Part shown: piece by piece, positions 39,071-51,413 of the stretch
How positions within the stretch are numbered: position 1 is the first letter of the stretch
How the letters are laid out: each line of letters starts with the position of its first letter
Source: Epichloe hybrida
Taxonomy: Eukaryota; Ascomycota; Sordariomycetes; Hypocreales; Clavicipitaceae
DNA length: 64,000 nt
Direction of reading: 5' to 3'
Assembly (NCBI GenBank): GCA_019022495.1
Contig: JAFEKR010000034.1
Coordinates: forward strand, 1 to 64,000
The notes under the pieces: generated by a model
Seen by the model: only the letters and a program-made list of their open reading frames with translations
The model's database searches: none
Told to the model about the DNA's origin: nothing
Program-made: the position numbers and the translations under genes

Positions 39071-39870
39071 TGGCCAACTTGTGGTAGCGCCATTTCAGAT
39101 CATATTAAGCAATTGAAGTAGCCTTTCACTCGAATATTTTACAGACCTTGAAGAGACAGTGGCTTTGGTAGATGTGACCCTGGATCTCCTGCTTGGATGT
39201 CTTGGGCGGGATTGTGATCGACTACTGGTTGAACGACCGTTGGAGGTGCGATTTTTTGTCCGCAACATCGTCGCCATTGCTCTGGATCGTGTAGGCGAGA
39301 CTCAGCCAGACTCGGTCGTGCTGAAACAAATGTTCAGAATGACTTCAGACACGACGACTGGAGAGTCAACTTCCGGCCAACAGCGGGTGCAAGTGTCGTT
39401 CAGAATCGATGCCCCTGGCACGGCGCCAAAAGTCAATACCCACACACGATTCAGTACAGCAAGTCCGCCCAGGAGTTCTGATTTGGAGAAAACTCGTTCG
39501 GTAGATGGACTCGTAGTTGCAAGCAACAGCAGCGTGCTGAAGGTTGCCTGCTTGCATCCACTGCCACCCTTTTAACAAGATTGCCCCTGGAAACTCCAAG
39601 AATGCGGATTGTTCGTGACGACGCAGACTATTTTCCAGGCGGTGAGAAACCTCGCGATTATTGAGAATAATTGCTGTGCTTTTGACGACCAAATTATTCG
39701 AGTTGTCCGCCCGTCGAGCGAACAGAGACGAACGCTGCGTTGCCCCCCCCCCCCCCCGAATACTCTCTCAATGAGACCCAATGTGCCGCCGTGAGGGCCT
39801 CCCAAAGTAACAAGCTTCTCTCCATCTTGGGACCTCCTGGCAATCATTCGAACTCTACAGTCAACCACAA
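39071..39870 (+). pseudogene. SF1 helicase-like remnant after the RdRP
   Basis: The part at 39159-39575 is an open frame of 138 codons with no clear motif. Then, with frame changes, comes SLNETQCAAVRASQSNKLLS followed by ILGPPG (GPPG codons at 39830-39841). This is the Q-motif and start of Walker A of UPF1-like SF1 helicases, normally GPPGTGKT. The sequence loses similarity right after GPPG, so the ATPase core is gone. A run of 15 C at 39743-39757 lies just before it. Same strand, small gap and shared decay suggest it was fused to, or adjacent to, the RdRP. Confidence 0.6.
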
Positions 39871-40413
39871 AGTCAGGACTATCGGGTATTACGGTGTAGT
39901 GGTGAAGCCATGGCATGCACGCAGGCTGTCGGGTCGGCGGTTTCCTGATCAAGGGGCCTTATCCCACCGTTTCCAGGGTCGACGTACATATGGAATGCCC
40001 AGTACATTGAAGCAAAGTGCGTGAGACGGGATGTAAGTGGCTTCTGTTCGCGGTGGTCGAATTTTGCACCTCTCAATGAAGACAGATGCAGCCATGTTGG
40101 CTCCATACCCGAAGTACCAGGCAGAGCCATCGTGGCTCGTGCTGGTGGTCATGAGGACCGAATTTTTGCAGAAACGGGGCTGTGGCGTGGTGCGTGCAAT
40201 CAGGTTGGTGGCGATGATTGAGATTACTTGGACCTTTGCTTTCAGACTTTTCATCGTGGTAGGAGCTCATTTATTATTCTGCCGTCTGCGTTGCTGTTTA
40301 GTGTCCGAGAAGTTGTCCGAGCCCGCCTGATGCAAAATGCAAGGCCCGACGGAGCCTTCTGCGAATCTCCTTTGCCTCACTTTTCCCTTCTCTTGATCTT
40401 TAGTCCTACTCCG
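39871..40413. other. Unassigned region upstream of the MFS gene
   Basis: Short frames in several phases appear, none recognised. The last 100 bp are C/T-rich, as in fungal promoters. Confidence 0.4.
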
Positions 40414-41956
40414 ATGTTGTCTTCGCAATAATTCGCAACAATACACCCCTCATCCCACAAAAGGTCCAATAGCGAAGTTGAGAAGAAAGGTCAGACAGCT
40501 ACGTTGGCTTCCGCAGCTGACCGTGACAACAGTAATGCCGAGCGAAAGAAAGGATATGCCTCTGGTTTCAAGCTCGTCATCATCGTCGTTTCGCTTTGCT
40601 TGTCGCTATTCCTTTGCGGTCTGGTAAGCTCTGCAAGTCTTTGGCTTCTCCTTGAAATAAAGTAACTAAACGCATTCGCAGGATCAAACCATCATAACCA
40701 CGGCGGTCCCCATCATCACAAATGAGTTCAAAGCAATCGAGGACGTCGGCTGGTATACCACTGCCTATCTTCTCACAACATCCTCATTCCAAATAGCGTA
40801 TGGCAAGCTCTACACCACTTTGTCTGTCAAAATTGTGCTCCTCATAGCCCTTGCCATCTTTGAGCTAGGCTCCGTCATTTGCGCTGCGGCGCCCAACTCA
40901 ACCACACTCATCGTGGGCAGAGCTATCGCAGGTCTCGGTGCCGCTGGCATCTTCCCTGGAAGCACTCTTGTCCTGGTTCACGCGGCACCAATGGAACGCC
41001 GGCCAGCCCTCCTCGGCATGGCCACTGGGATGTTTGGCATCGCAAGTTTGTGCGGGCCGTTCATCGGCGGTGCTTTCGCAGATGGCGCGACTTGGCGATG
41101 GTGTTTCATTGTCAACGTTCCGCTTGGCGTCATCACCGCAGTTATCCTGACATTCTGTGTTACCACGCCCGTTGACTCTGAGTACGCCAACTGGACTTTC
41201 AAGGACAAATTGATCTTCGCCAAGATCCCGGAGATACTCATCCTTGTCGCAGCGCTTGTCTGTCTCGTGCTGGGACTTCAATGGGGAGGTGCCGTCTATG
41301 CATGGAGTGACGGTCGCGTCATTGCTCTGCTCGTGGTTTTTGCCGTTTTGACAGCCCTTTTCCTGGCTCTTCAAGTGTTGTTGCCCAAATCACGCGCAAT
41401 ACCTACGGCGATTGTGCAGAACAGAAACATCTGGTTCGCTTCCATATTCGCGCTTTGTAGTTCTGGAGCCATGTTCATTGCCGTCACCTACTTGCCAATT
41501 TACTTCCAGGCCATCAAAAATGCATCGGCGCTTTCATCAGGTATCATGGTCATGCCTCTGATCTTGGGCTTCTTGGTCATGTCGATTCTCTCCGGCATGA
41601 TCACGAACATCACTGGGTACTACAATCCTTCAATGCTGCTTTGCACTATTCTTGCGACCGTTGGAGCGGGACTCATCTCAACTTTCGACGTGGACACGCC
41701 TCAGCCGAAATGGATTGGCTATCAAGCACTACTCGGCTTTGGCATAGGTTTCGGTCTTCAGCAACCGATTGTATGCGCGCAGCATGTGTTGGCTGAGAGG
41801 GATGTGCCTTTCGGCGTCGCTTTCATCAACATGATGCAGATGTTGGGCGGCGCAATTTTCGTTGCTGTCTCACAGAACGTGTTTCTGAACAGACTTGCTG
41901 CTGGGGTTGCGGATGCCTTGCCGGGGTTTGATCAGGGAAAGCGGAGCTTTGCCTGA
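40414..41956 (+). pseudogene. MFS drug:H+ antiporter (DHA2, GliA-like), 5' and main part
   Basis: Two exons, 40414-40623 and 40682 onward, encode a 14-helix DHA2 type transporter. Seen are the first helix (KLVIIVVSLCLSLFLCGL), DQTIITTAVP, RAIAGLGAAGIFPGS, the antiporter-type GPFIGGAFADGATWRWCF, and many hydrophobic helices up to ALPGFDQGK (41941). The frame then ends early at 41956. The last helix and tail are missing here and appear at 58185-58385. The only ATG in frame (40414) is followed after five codons by TAA (40429-40431), perhaps from CAA. Family members export toxins, antifungals or metabolites. The sequence recalls the gliotoxin-cluster pump GliA, which fits the genes at 59-63 kb. 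Confidence 0.85.
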
Positions 41957-42142
41957 GATTTGCGTCATAGCAAGGCGAAGGCAAGAGGGTGGAGCGAAGC
42001 TTCCCGCTTTCCCTTTATTAAAATAAGGTCGTCCTGTGGAGACGTCTCTTCTGATTAGTTAGACGCGAAATACTCTTTAGTGACTAGTTAAGAAAAAATT
42101 TTCTGCCTCTCTTGACCGCTTAAGCTAGGGGGGGGGGTTCAG

Positions 42143-43230
42143 TCAGATCGTCAATCAGATCGTCAATCAGATCGTCAATCAGATCGTCAATCAGATCGTC
42201 AATCAGATCGTCAATCAGATCGTCAATCGAATTGTCAATCAAATTGTTAATCAAATCATCAGTCAAATCGTCAGTTAAATCATCAATTAAATCATCAATC
42301 AAATCATTAGTCAGAAAGTCAGTCAAATCGTCAAATCGTCAAATCGGTCAAATCAGTTAAATCGGTCAAATCGGTCAAATCGGTCAAATCGGTTAGAAAG
42401 TCAGTCAAATCATCAATTAGATCATTAATTAAATCGTGTCAATCAAATCGTTAATCAAATCATTAGTTAGAAAGTTAGTCAAATTGTTAGTTAAATTATT
42501 AATCAAATTATCAATCAAATCATTAGTTAGAAAGTTAGTTAAATTGTTAATCAAATCGTTAATCAAATCGTTAGTTAAATCGTTAGTCAAATTGTTAATC
42601 AAATTGTTAATCAAATTATTAGTCAGAAAGTTAGTCAAATCGTTAGTTAAATCGTTAGTTAAATCATTAATTAGATTGTTAATCAAATCGTTAGTCGAAT
42701 TGTTAGTCAAATCGTTAGTCAAATTGTCAATCAAATTGTCAATTAAATCATTAGTTAGAAAGTCAGTTAAATCGTTAGTTAAATCGTTAGTTAAATCGTT
42801 AGTTAAATCGTTAATTAAATTGTCAATCAAATCGTTAGTCAAATCGTTAGTCAAATCATTAATCAAATCGTCAATCAAATCATTAATTAAATCATTAGTT
42901 AGAAAGTTAGTCAAATCGTTAGTCAAATTGTTAATTAGATTGTTAATCAAATCGTTAGTTAAATTGTTAGTCAAATCGTTAGTCAAATTGTTAATCAAAT
43001 CATCAATCAAATCATTAGTTAGAAAGTTAGTTAAATCGTTAGTTAAATCGTTAGTTAAATTGTCAATCAAATTGTCAATCAAATCGTTAGTTAAATCATT
43101 AGTTAAATCGTTAGTTAAATTATTAATCAAATCATTAGTTAGAAAGTCAGTTAAATCATTAGTCAAATCGTTAGTCAAATTATCAATCAAATTGTTAATC
43201 AAATTGTTAATCAAATCATTAGTTAGAAAG
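42143..43230. repeat. 12-bp satellite array, segment 1
   Basis: It starts with seven perfect CAGATCGTCAAT units (42143-42226). Further in, the same 12-bp period continues with C-to-T changed units such as CAAATCGTTAGT. Long frames on both strands here are produced by the period and are not genes. Confidence 0.93.
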
Positions 43231-43497
43231 TGTTAGGAGCACGGAGGCTAGGGAGTCGCGGATAGGATAGTTATATAATAGAGCCCTTAGGTAAGCCTTA
43301 GCCTACGCAGATAACTAAGTAGCTACTAGATAGCCACGTGTGTATAGTAAGGTATTTAGATAAGGACTACCTATAAGAGATATAGAAGGTTAGAGTTTAA
43401 GACCTTTATATACCTACCCCTAAGTAGTAGCTCTCTAGCTATAACTAAGAACCTTAGCCTTTACTTTATTTATATTTTCTTAAATATAGTTATAATA
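43231..43497 (+). repeat. 5' LTR of the Gypsy element
   Basis: 267 bp. Its 3' end is much more C-to-T/G-to-A changed than that of the right LTR. Confidence 0.9.
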
Positions 43498-46400
43498 AGT
43501 TAAACTCTTAAACCCTTTAGGGAAAATAAACTATTAGCTAGATTTAAATACAAAGGAGCTATAGAATATTTACCTAAAATATACCTATACTACCTAGTAA
43601 GGAAGCCCTAACTCTATAGCACCTAGGTAGTAACTAAAACACCCTAACTATAGAATATAAGAGGGTATAGTAAATACTACCTAACTAATATAGCAACGCT
43701 AAATCTAGTAATAATAATAATCTAGACAAGCTATAAAGGTAATATAAGGTTATATAAGCTAAGCTATAAAATACTTATATAAGAAAGGAAATCTTAGATA
43801 TAGAAGCATAGCTTAAGGAAATAGAAGTAAACCTATAATTAGCTAGTTTAGGTAAAGGACTTATAATTACCCCTTAGATAAACATATAGAGAATTCCTCT
43901 ATTCCTAGATTTCTTACCTAACACTAAGTTTATAGTAAATATATACCTATAAAGCTTTATTAAGATATAGTATAAGGTACCTATATATCAAGGTAACACT
44001 TATAAGAATCTATAGGTATACCTAGTAAATTTAAATATACTATTTAAGCTAGAGTTAAGAACCTTTTAGGATAATAAAATAAAGGTAGTATATACTAGTA
44101 GCTACTTAGCTAATAATATAAAGCAATAGTAAATATATTATATAATAGTAAATAGGTTAGTTAACTACTTAGCTTATACCTAGAATAAATTCGTGTCCTA
44201 GCTAAATACTAGAGTAATAGATAAAGATATATAGTGCTTAGAAGCTACTAGGACACTACTAAATCTTAGGTAAAAGAGTAATTAGTCTTTTTAATCTTTC
44301 CTAAGACTTTAGATAAAGGTAAAAGTAAAATTACCTAACTAAATCCCTATATACTTAAGAATAGTAATTTTTCTAAATAGCTTAAATAATACTATAAGGA
44401 AGTATATAGTTAGCTAAGAGTTCCTAATATCTTAGAGTTACCTATAAGATTAAGGAAAAAAGGCTAAAGTTATAATAATATTTATATTAAGTAATTATAA
44501 TAAAAACCATAATAAGGAGGGCAGGAGTAATAAGAGATAACACTCTAGCTCCCCTATAAATAACTCATAGCAAATCTTATAGTAACCTAGCATAAGCCAG
44601 AGACTATTTAAGTGCTATAAATATAGTAACCCTAAATATAGTTTAAATAAATATAATATAGTAAACTACTTAATTTATAAAAGTAATAAGTATACTACTA
44701 AGAAGCATAAGGATAGTAGTAATAAAACCTTAGACTTAAATAGGATTCTAATTAGTTTAGCTTAGGCCTAGGATAATAGTCTTACTATAAAAAAACCTAT
44801 AAATAAGAGATTAAGAATACAGGTATCCTTATAGTAAGATAACCGCTAGTTAGTAGTGCTAGCGCTATTTAATATAAGCATGAAATATTTAATAATCCAC
44901 CCTAAATTATTATTAAAATAGGATTAGAAGAACATAGAAAAAATAGAGATAATACTAGAAAGCGTAAGTAAGGATAAGATCCTACACTAAGGAATCCTAT
45001 GTAAACTAGTTAAGGTAAAAGATAGCATAGGCTATATAAAGGTTTACTAAGTTAGCTATTATATTACTAATATAGGAGAGGGAATGCTCCTAGGGATAGA
45101 CTAAAACATACTTATGTATTAAAGAAGAAAAAACTAAGAAGTAATAGTACTTTAGGTAGTGTTTCATAAAGAATTAGTAACGCTTATATAAGAGACAGAT
45201 AGTATAGTAAATTCTAGAAGAGTACGCGAAATTTATAGATATATTTTTAAAGAAGCTAGCTAGTAAGCTCCTAGAATTAGGTAGTTACACTTATATGGAA
45301 AAGACTACCCTAGGGACCTAGGGAACCTAGCTAAAAAAGAGCTAGAAGTGCTTAGGGAGTACCTAGCAAGTGCATAGGAGAAAGGGTAAATTAGAAAATT
45401 AATAAGCCTAGCAGGAGCCCTAATTTTATTTGTTCTAAAAAAATCAGGGAAATTAAGGCTTTATGTGAATTACAGGGGCCTTAATAGGATTACTATTAAA
45501 AATAAGGCCTCTTTACTACTAATCTCCGAAATCCTTAATTAATTAGCAGATGTAAAGATTTTCACGTTACTAGATCTTTAAGAGGCGTACTACTAGCTAC
45601 GTATCCATAAGGGTAATAAGTAGAAGATAGCATTCCGTTACTACTATAGGCACTTTAAATATCTTGTGATGCTATTTAGGTTAGTGAATGCGCTAGCTAC
45701 TTTTTAGGAATATATTAATAATGCTCTTAAGGGGCTTATAGATAAATTCTGCATTATTTACCTTAATAACACCCTAATATATAGTAGTGACCCTATAAGA
45801 CACACAGAGCATATTAAAAGAGTACTAGGATAACTTTAGGACGCTAACCTCTACGTTAACCTTAAAAAGTGCTAATTTTTAGTTATAAAGGCAAAGTTCC
45901 TAGGTTTTATTATATTTAAGAAGGGCATTAAGATAAAACCATTATAGGTTAAAGCTATTATAACCTAGCTAATACCTAGTAGTGTGTTTAATATTTAATT
46001 ATTCCTTAGGTTTATAGGGTTTTACTAATGCTTTATAAAATAGTATAGTAAGGTAGTAGTCCCACTAATAAACTATCTAAAGGGTATTTAACTAGTAGAG
46101 TTTAAGCTAAAGCCTAGTAAACTTATAGCGTTTAGAGAACTCTAAAAGAAGTTCTAGGAGGTACTAATCTTAGTGCACTTTAACTTACTTTATCTGCTAA
46201 GAGTAAAGACAAACATATCTAGTTATATAATTAGAGCTATACTTATAATATTAGTGCTAGGTAGCTAGCACCTAGTAGCGTATTTTTTAAGGAAGTTAAC
46301 TAATATTAAACTTTACTACTTAACCCTAGACGCTAAGTTATTAGTAATCTAAGAGGCGTTTTAAGCCTAGAGATATTACCTTATATATTTAACTTATTAG

Positions 46401-49400
46401 ATTATGATTATTATAAACTATCTAAATTATAAGTACCTAGCTATAAAGCTAAAGCTATCTAGTAAGTAAGTAATAGTATTAGATAAGCTCTATTTATTTA
46501 ATTTTAGGATTAAATATTATATAAGTAAGCTAAACCTTACTAATACTTTGTTAAGAAGAGTAAATTATATTAGTAAGGAGTATAGGGCGGAGGCTGTATT
46601 CTTATAGCTACCTAACTTCTTAGCTAAGTTTTTAGATACTAAGTAGTAAGGGCGCTATATATATAATAGTGTAGTTATAGGCCCTAAGGTTATATTACTT
46701 AGCGTAGTTAATAGTTTATTATAAGAGCGCTATAAGGGCTATTTAAGCCTCTAGGGTTTTAAGAAGATATAACTTTATTATATTATTAAGAAACCTAATA
46801 GTCCTATAAAGCCTATAAGTAGTATACTAACTAGGTCCGCTTATTATAAGTAGTAAGGTTACGCCTTGTCTATGTTTTCTAATATTTCTATAAGTCTAGT
46901 AAGCCTATAGGTTAGGAGTCTAGCTAGGTTAGTAGTTAGCAAGTAGCGTAAGTATCCCCTTAAAACACTGCTTAGCTATAATTTGTCTATAAGTCTAAAA
47001 GTACACTATAAGCTAGCTACTTATAGTAGTGTTATAGTAAGAATATAGGTAGTCTAGCAAACCTCTTCTAAGTTTATATGTAACGCTTATCCTATGTACG
47101 TAAAATTAAAGACTTTAATTTAAGTTATGTTATTTTAAGTATAGTAAGGTAATAACTTTGCTATAGGTTAGAGGAAGCTGCTTAAGAGTAGTGACCTAGA
47201 AGCGTTATAAATATAGTCTATTAGGCCCTCTAAGCTATTAATATTTAAGAATAAAGTTTTTGTTCTAGTTAGTATAAGAAAGGAAGTTATATTACTTACC
47301 TATAATAACCTAGTAGCAGGCTACTAGGGAGTTAGCAGGACCCTCTATTAGATTATAAGTTAGTATTACTAGCTAATAATAAAGAAAGACACTAAGTTAT
47401 ATATGCGAACTTATATAAGCTGCTAGACTTTAAAGCTAAGGCACTATAAACCTTATAGTAAGCTAGCTATACTACTAGTACCTGATTAGCCTTTTTAAGA
47501 ATTATTAATAGACTTTATTATAGGGCTGCTACCTGTGAAAGACGTAAACTAGACTTACGATATAATCTTAGTTATTATAAACTATTTTATAAAATATAGT
47601 ATTTATATCCCTGTTTTAATGCGTATAACTAGCAATAGGTTAGCTACTATATTCTTAGAATATGTTTTTAGGGATTATAGCACTCTAGAGGGTATTATTA
47701 TAGACTATAGTTTAACCTTTACTAGTAGGTTTTAGATAACCTTTTACTATCTTATTATAACTAAGTAGTAACTAAGCATTACGTTTTACCTACAGATAGA
47801 TAGTTAGATAAAACATTTAAACTAAGTTTTAGAGCACTATTTAAGAGCCTTTGCTTACTTTAACTAAACTAATTAGGCTAATAACCTTTTAATAGTATAG
47901 TTTATGTATAATATAAGCGCTTATTTAACTTATAGCTACACCCTAGCTAAGGCGCTATAAGGCTATAACCCTAGGGGACTATAGTAAGTGGTTACAAATA
48001 TTCCTATAGTAAATAACTAGGTAAAAACTTATGCTATTACGCTAAAAGATAGACATGTAGTAATTAAGTAGCTTCTAAGTAACTTATAGGCCTAATATAT
48101 AAAACACTATAATAAGAAGCAGACCCTAATAAAGTTTAGCGTAGGTAACTATGTTTTATTATTTATAAAGAATATTAACTTATAGTAACCTAGTAGGAAG
48201 CTAAGTATAAAGTACTTAGGCCCTTATAAAATTAAAAAGGTAATTAGTACTTACGGACTTATATACTAATTAAAGCTATTACCTAGAACGTGTCTGTATA
48301 ATGTTTTTAATATTACTAATCTTAAACCATTTGTGGGGGACCTATCTAGTGTAGAAGATATATCCTTGCTATAAGATAACGTTACGGATAATAAGCAGGA
48401 GTTTAAAGTTAAAAGAATTATATTATATTATTATAACAGGAGACATTAGAAATACCTAGTTAAATAGAAGGGCTATAATGCTTTAGAAAATTCTTAGGTA
48501 AAGAAAAGAGATTTTGTTATAATAGATATTATTAAGGATTATAAGTGGTAACTAAGCAGCTAGTTTATGGATATAAAGGTGTATTTAATAGTTTTTAGAT
48601 AGTAGTAGTAACATATAAAAAAAATTCTAGATAATTTCTTAGATAACCTAACTTGTAGCTACTTTGCACTAATCACTTTATTAACACGTCACCTACTAGG
48701 CCCTTAGTAATTTTACTAGTAATAACAGGGGCGGAGGATTTATCCTTATTATTAGAAAAATCCCCCTCTCTATATATATATATATAAAGCTTACTAAGGA
48801 GGTCTAGCGGCCTAATACAAGCAGGAAGCGTAGACATATTAGTAGTAAGCTACTAGTAAGTTAGTAAAGCTATAAGCTAGAGCGTAGGAAGTATATATAG
48901 ATAAAAGATTCTACGTAATAAAGCGCAAACTATTAGAAATATTAATCTAGACTTCTAGACTAATAGTATTATTAAGTAGTGATATAGTAACTTATTTATT
49001 AGTATTAGCCTTACATGTAACTTCTACTATAAGCTACGCTTACCTTACCTACCTACGCTTATTAGTATTTTTAGTAGTTAGGAGCGTATTATAAAGTTTA
49101 TATTTTACACGTATTAGACACTAGTAGTATATTAGTAGTAACTAAGTTATAGAAATAAGAGATATATATATTATTAAGAAAGTATAGATTATTATTAGGA
49201 TTACTATAAGTGTTAATATGCTTAAAGAGCGTATAGTATAACTAGGTAAACCAAGTAATACACTAGTAATATATTAGTATATATATTAGTAGTAGGAAAA
49301 GGAGAATAAACCCTAGTATAGTCCTTATTATTACGCGTATAATAGGCGTATTTTATTAAGTTATTTACACAAGTTAGGAGTAACACATAGTAAGATAGTA

Positions 49401-50482
49401 GTAAAGTTATACTTAGAGAATTAGTATATTAGGTTAGGATAGATTTACCCTTAATAATATATTATAGCTTTACACTATTACTATCTTTAGGTATAATAGC
49501 CTATATTATAACTTATTACATATAGTAAATATAGGGAATTTTTATTTTACTAGCACTACTAGCTATAAGTTAGTAAGGTAAGCGCTAGGGGGACCTAGAT
49601 ATTATACTTATATAGAAATTTTAGAAGCTAAATATTTCTTACTAGGAGACTTTAAAGGGAATATTATAAGAGTCTTTAAAATAAAAGGAGGTAGTAGTAG
49701 TAAAGTAGTTGCTTATGTTAAAGATATTATTAACTACTAGTAAGTTAGTAGTAACACGCTATAAGAAACTTATAAGTAAAAGGTAAGCTACTAATATTTT
49801 AGTGTTTAAGAGAATTTAGATATTTTAGATAAGGATAGATATAAATAATAAAGTAACACTATAGGATATTAGTAATTACTATAAGAGAAGCTATAAAGCT
49901 ACTAGCTTATAGGTAAGGGTAACTTATAATACTAAGAGAGAATATAAAGGGAAGAAAAGTATATAGAAGTAAGGGGAAGCAAGCCTTTTTTATATTAGCC
50001 CTAGACCCCTAAGTAATTTACACGCTATGTATAGCTAATCTAGGAATTATAATATTTATAGTTATAGTTACTACTAGCAAATACGTATGCTAGCTACAAA
50101 CTCCTAGCGAGATTAACACAATATCCCTAATATTAGATAAGAAGTTATTTGTTTTAAATAGCGCGCGTTACCCTAACTATTTAACTTAATTACAAAACTT
50201 AACATAAGTAGTCTGCCTACTTAGCGCTAATAACTTATTAGATAAAGGCATGTATATTAGAGGTAATAAAGCAGTAAGTGTATAGCTATCCATAATCCGG
50301 ATATTATAAGGAAGATTACCTAGGTCTTAATAATGTCTACCTTATTATTTAAAGCAAACGCAATACTACGCACTAATAGTATAGCTAGTAATATAAATAT
50401 TACTATAGGTTATATGTAGTAAACACACACTAGCTAAGTAGCTCTTTATAATTAAGGATAATTATATATTAAGGGGGTAGTA

Positions 50483-50749
50483 TATTAGAAGCACGGAGGC
50501 TAGGGAGTCGCGGATAGGATAGTTATATAATAAAGCCCTTAGGTAAGCCTTAGCCTACATAAATAACTAAGTAACTACTAGATAGCTACGTGCGTGTAGT
50601 AGGGTATTTAGATAAGGACTGCCTATAAGAGATGTAGAAGGTTAGAGTTTAAGACCTTTATATACCTACCCCTAAGTAGTAGCTCTCTAGCTATGACTAA
50701 GAACCTTAGCCTTCACTCCGTTTATATCTCCCCGAACACAGTCGTGACA
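50483..50749 (+). repeat. 3' LTR of the Gypsy element
   Basis: 267 bp, ending GTGACA, followed by the GAAAG duplication and more satellite. Confidence 0.9.
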
Positions 50750-50754
50750 GAAAG

Positions 50755-51106
50755 TCAGTCAAATCGTTAGTTAAATCATTAGTCAAATTGTTAATCAAAT
50801 TATCAATCAAATTATTAGTTAAAAAGTCAGTCAAATCGTTAGTCAAATCATTAATTAGATTATTAGTTAAATCGTTAGTCAAATCGTTAATTAGATTGTT
50901 AATTAAATTGTTAGTTAAATCATTAGTCAAATCGTTAGTCAAATCGTTAATTAAATTATTAATTAAATCATTAGTTAGAAAGTTAGTCAAATCGTTAGTT
51001 AAATCGTTAATTAAATCGTCAATCAAATCATTAGTTAGAAAGTCAGTCAAATCGTCAAATCGTTAAATCGTTAAATCGTTAAATCGTTAAATCAGTCAAA
51101 TCAGTT
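50755..51106. repeat. 12-bp satellite array, segment 2
   Basis: It continues the satellite between the Gypsy and the second Copia element. Units are C-to-T changed; the last units shorten to AAATCGTT-type repeats. Confidence 0.92.
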
Positions 51107-51413
51107 TGTTAGAACAAAGGTGATATCAATCGCGCGTCGCAGCCGCAATTACCTAGCAGAAGCTTAGGCTACGCACGGACCTCACACGTGACCTACAACC
51201 TAGCACGTTAATTAGCTAGGAAATGTAAGGATATAAACGCGTAACCCCTTTTCTCTTTATATATTATAACTTCTAGCTTTTTACCTCTCTTTTCCTATAA
51301 CTTAATTAATTATAATAATAGATAACGTAGCCTAGAATAGATAATTAATGATAATACTATTCTTTGGGCTTATGACTGTATTACATTAAATTTAATACCC
51401 TATGAATCTAACA
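51107..51413 (+). repeat. 5' LTR of the second Copia element
   Basis: 307 bp, equal in length to its partner; differences are C/T and G/A. Confidence 0.92.

Larger units (their letters stand above)
43231..50749 (+). mobile_element. Ty3/Gypsy chromovirus, RIP-mutated, inside the satellite
   Basis: LTRs of 267 bp and target duplication GAAAG (43226-43230 and 50750-50754). The right LTR starts TATT where the left has TGTT, a RIP-type change. Remnants on the plus strand: gag with a damaged zinc knuckle near 44.6 kb, reverse transcriptase at about 45.4-46.2 kb (YLNNTLIYS for the usual YLDD box), RNase H to about 46.6 kb, integrase at about 47.3-48.0 kb, and a chromodomain-like end near 48.40-48.52 kb (KYLVK, then KGYNALENS). 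A purine tract (AAGGGGGTAG) precedes the right LTR. Dense TAG and TAA stops leave no usable frame. Confidence 0.92.

Noticed and set aside
42429..43236. Frames of more than 260 codons on both strands (Leu-Thr-Asn-Asp and Lys-Ser-Leu-Val repeats)
   Set aside because: Any 12-bp repeat without a stop in its unit gives long frames on both strands. No start context, domain or exon structure supports a gene.
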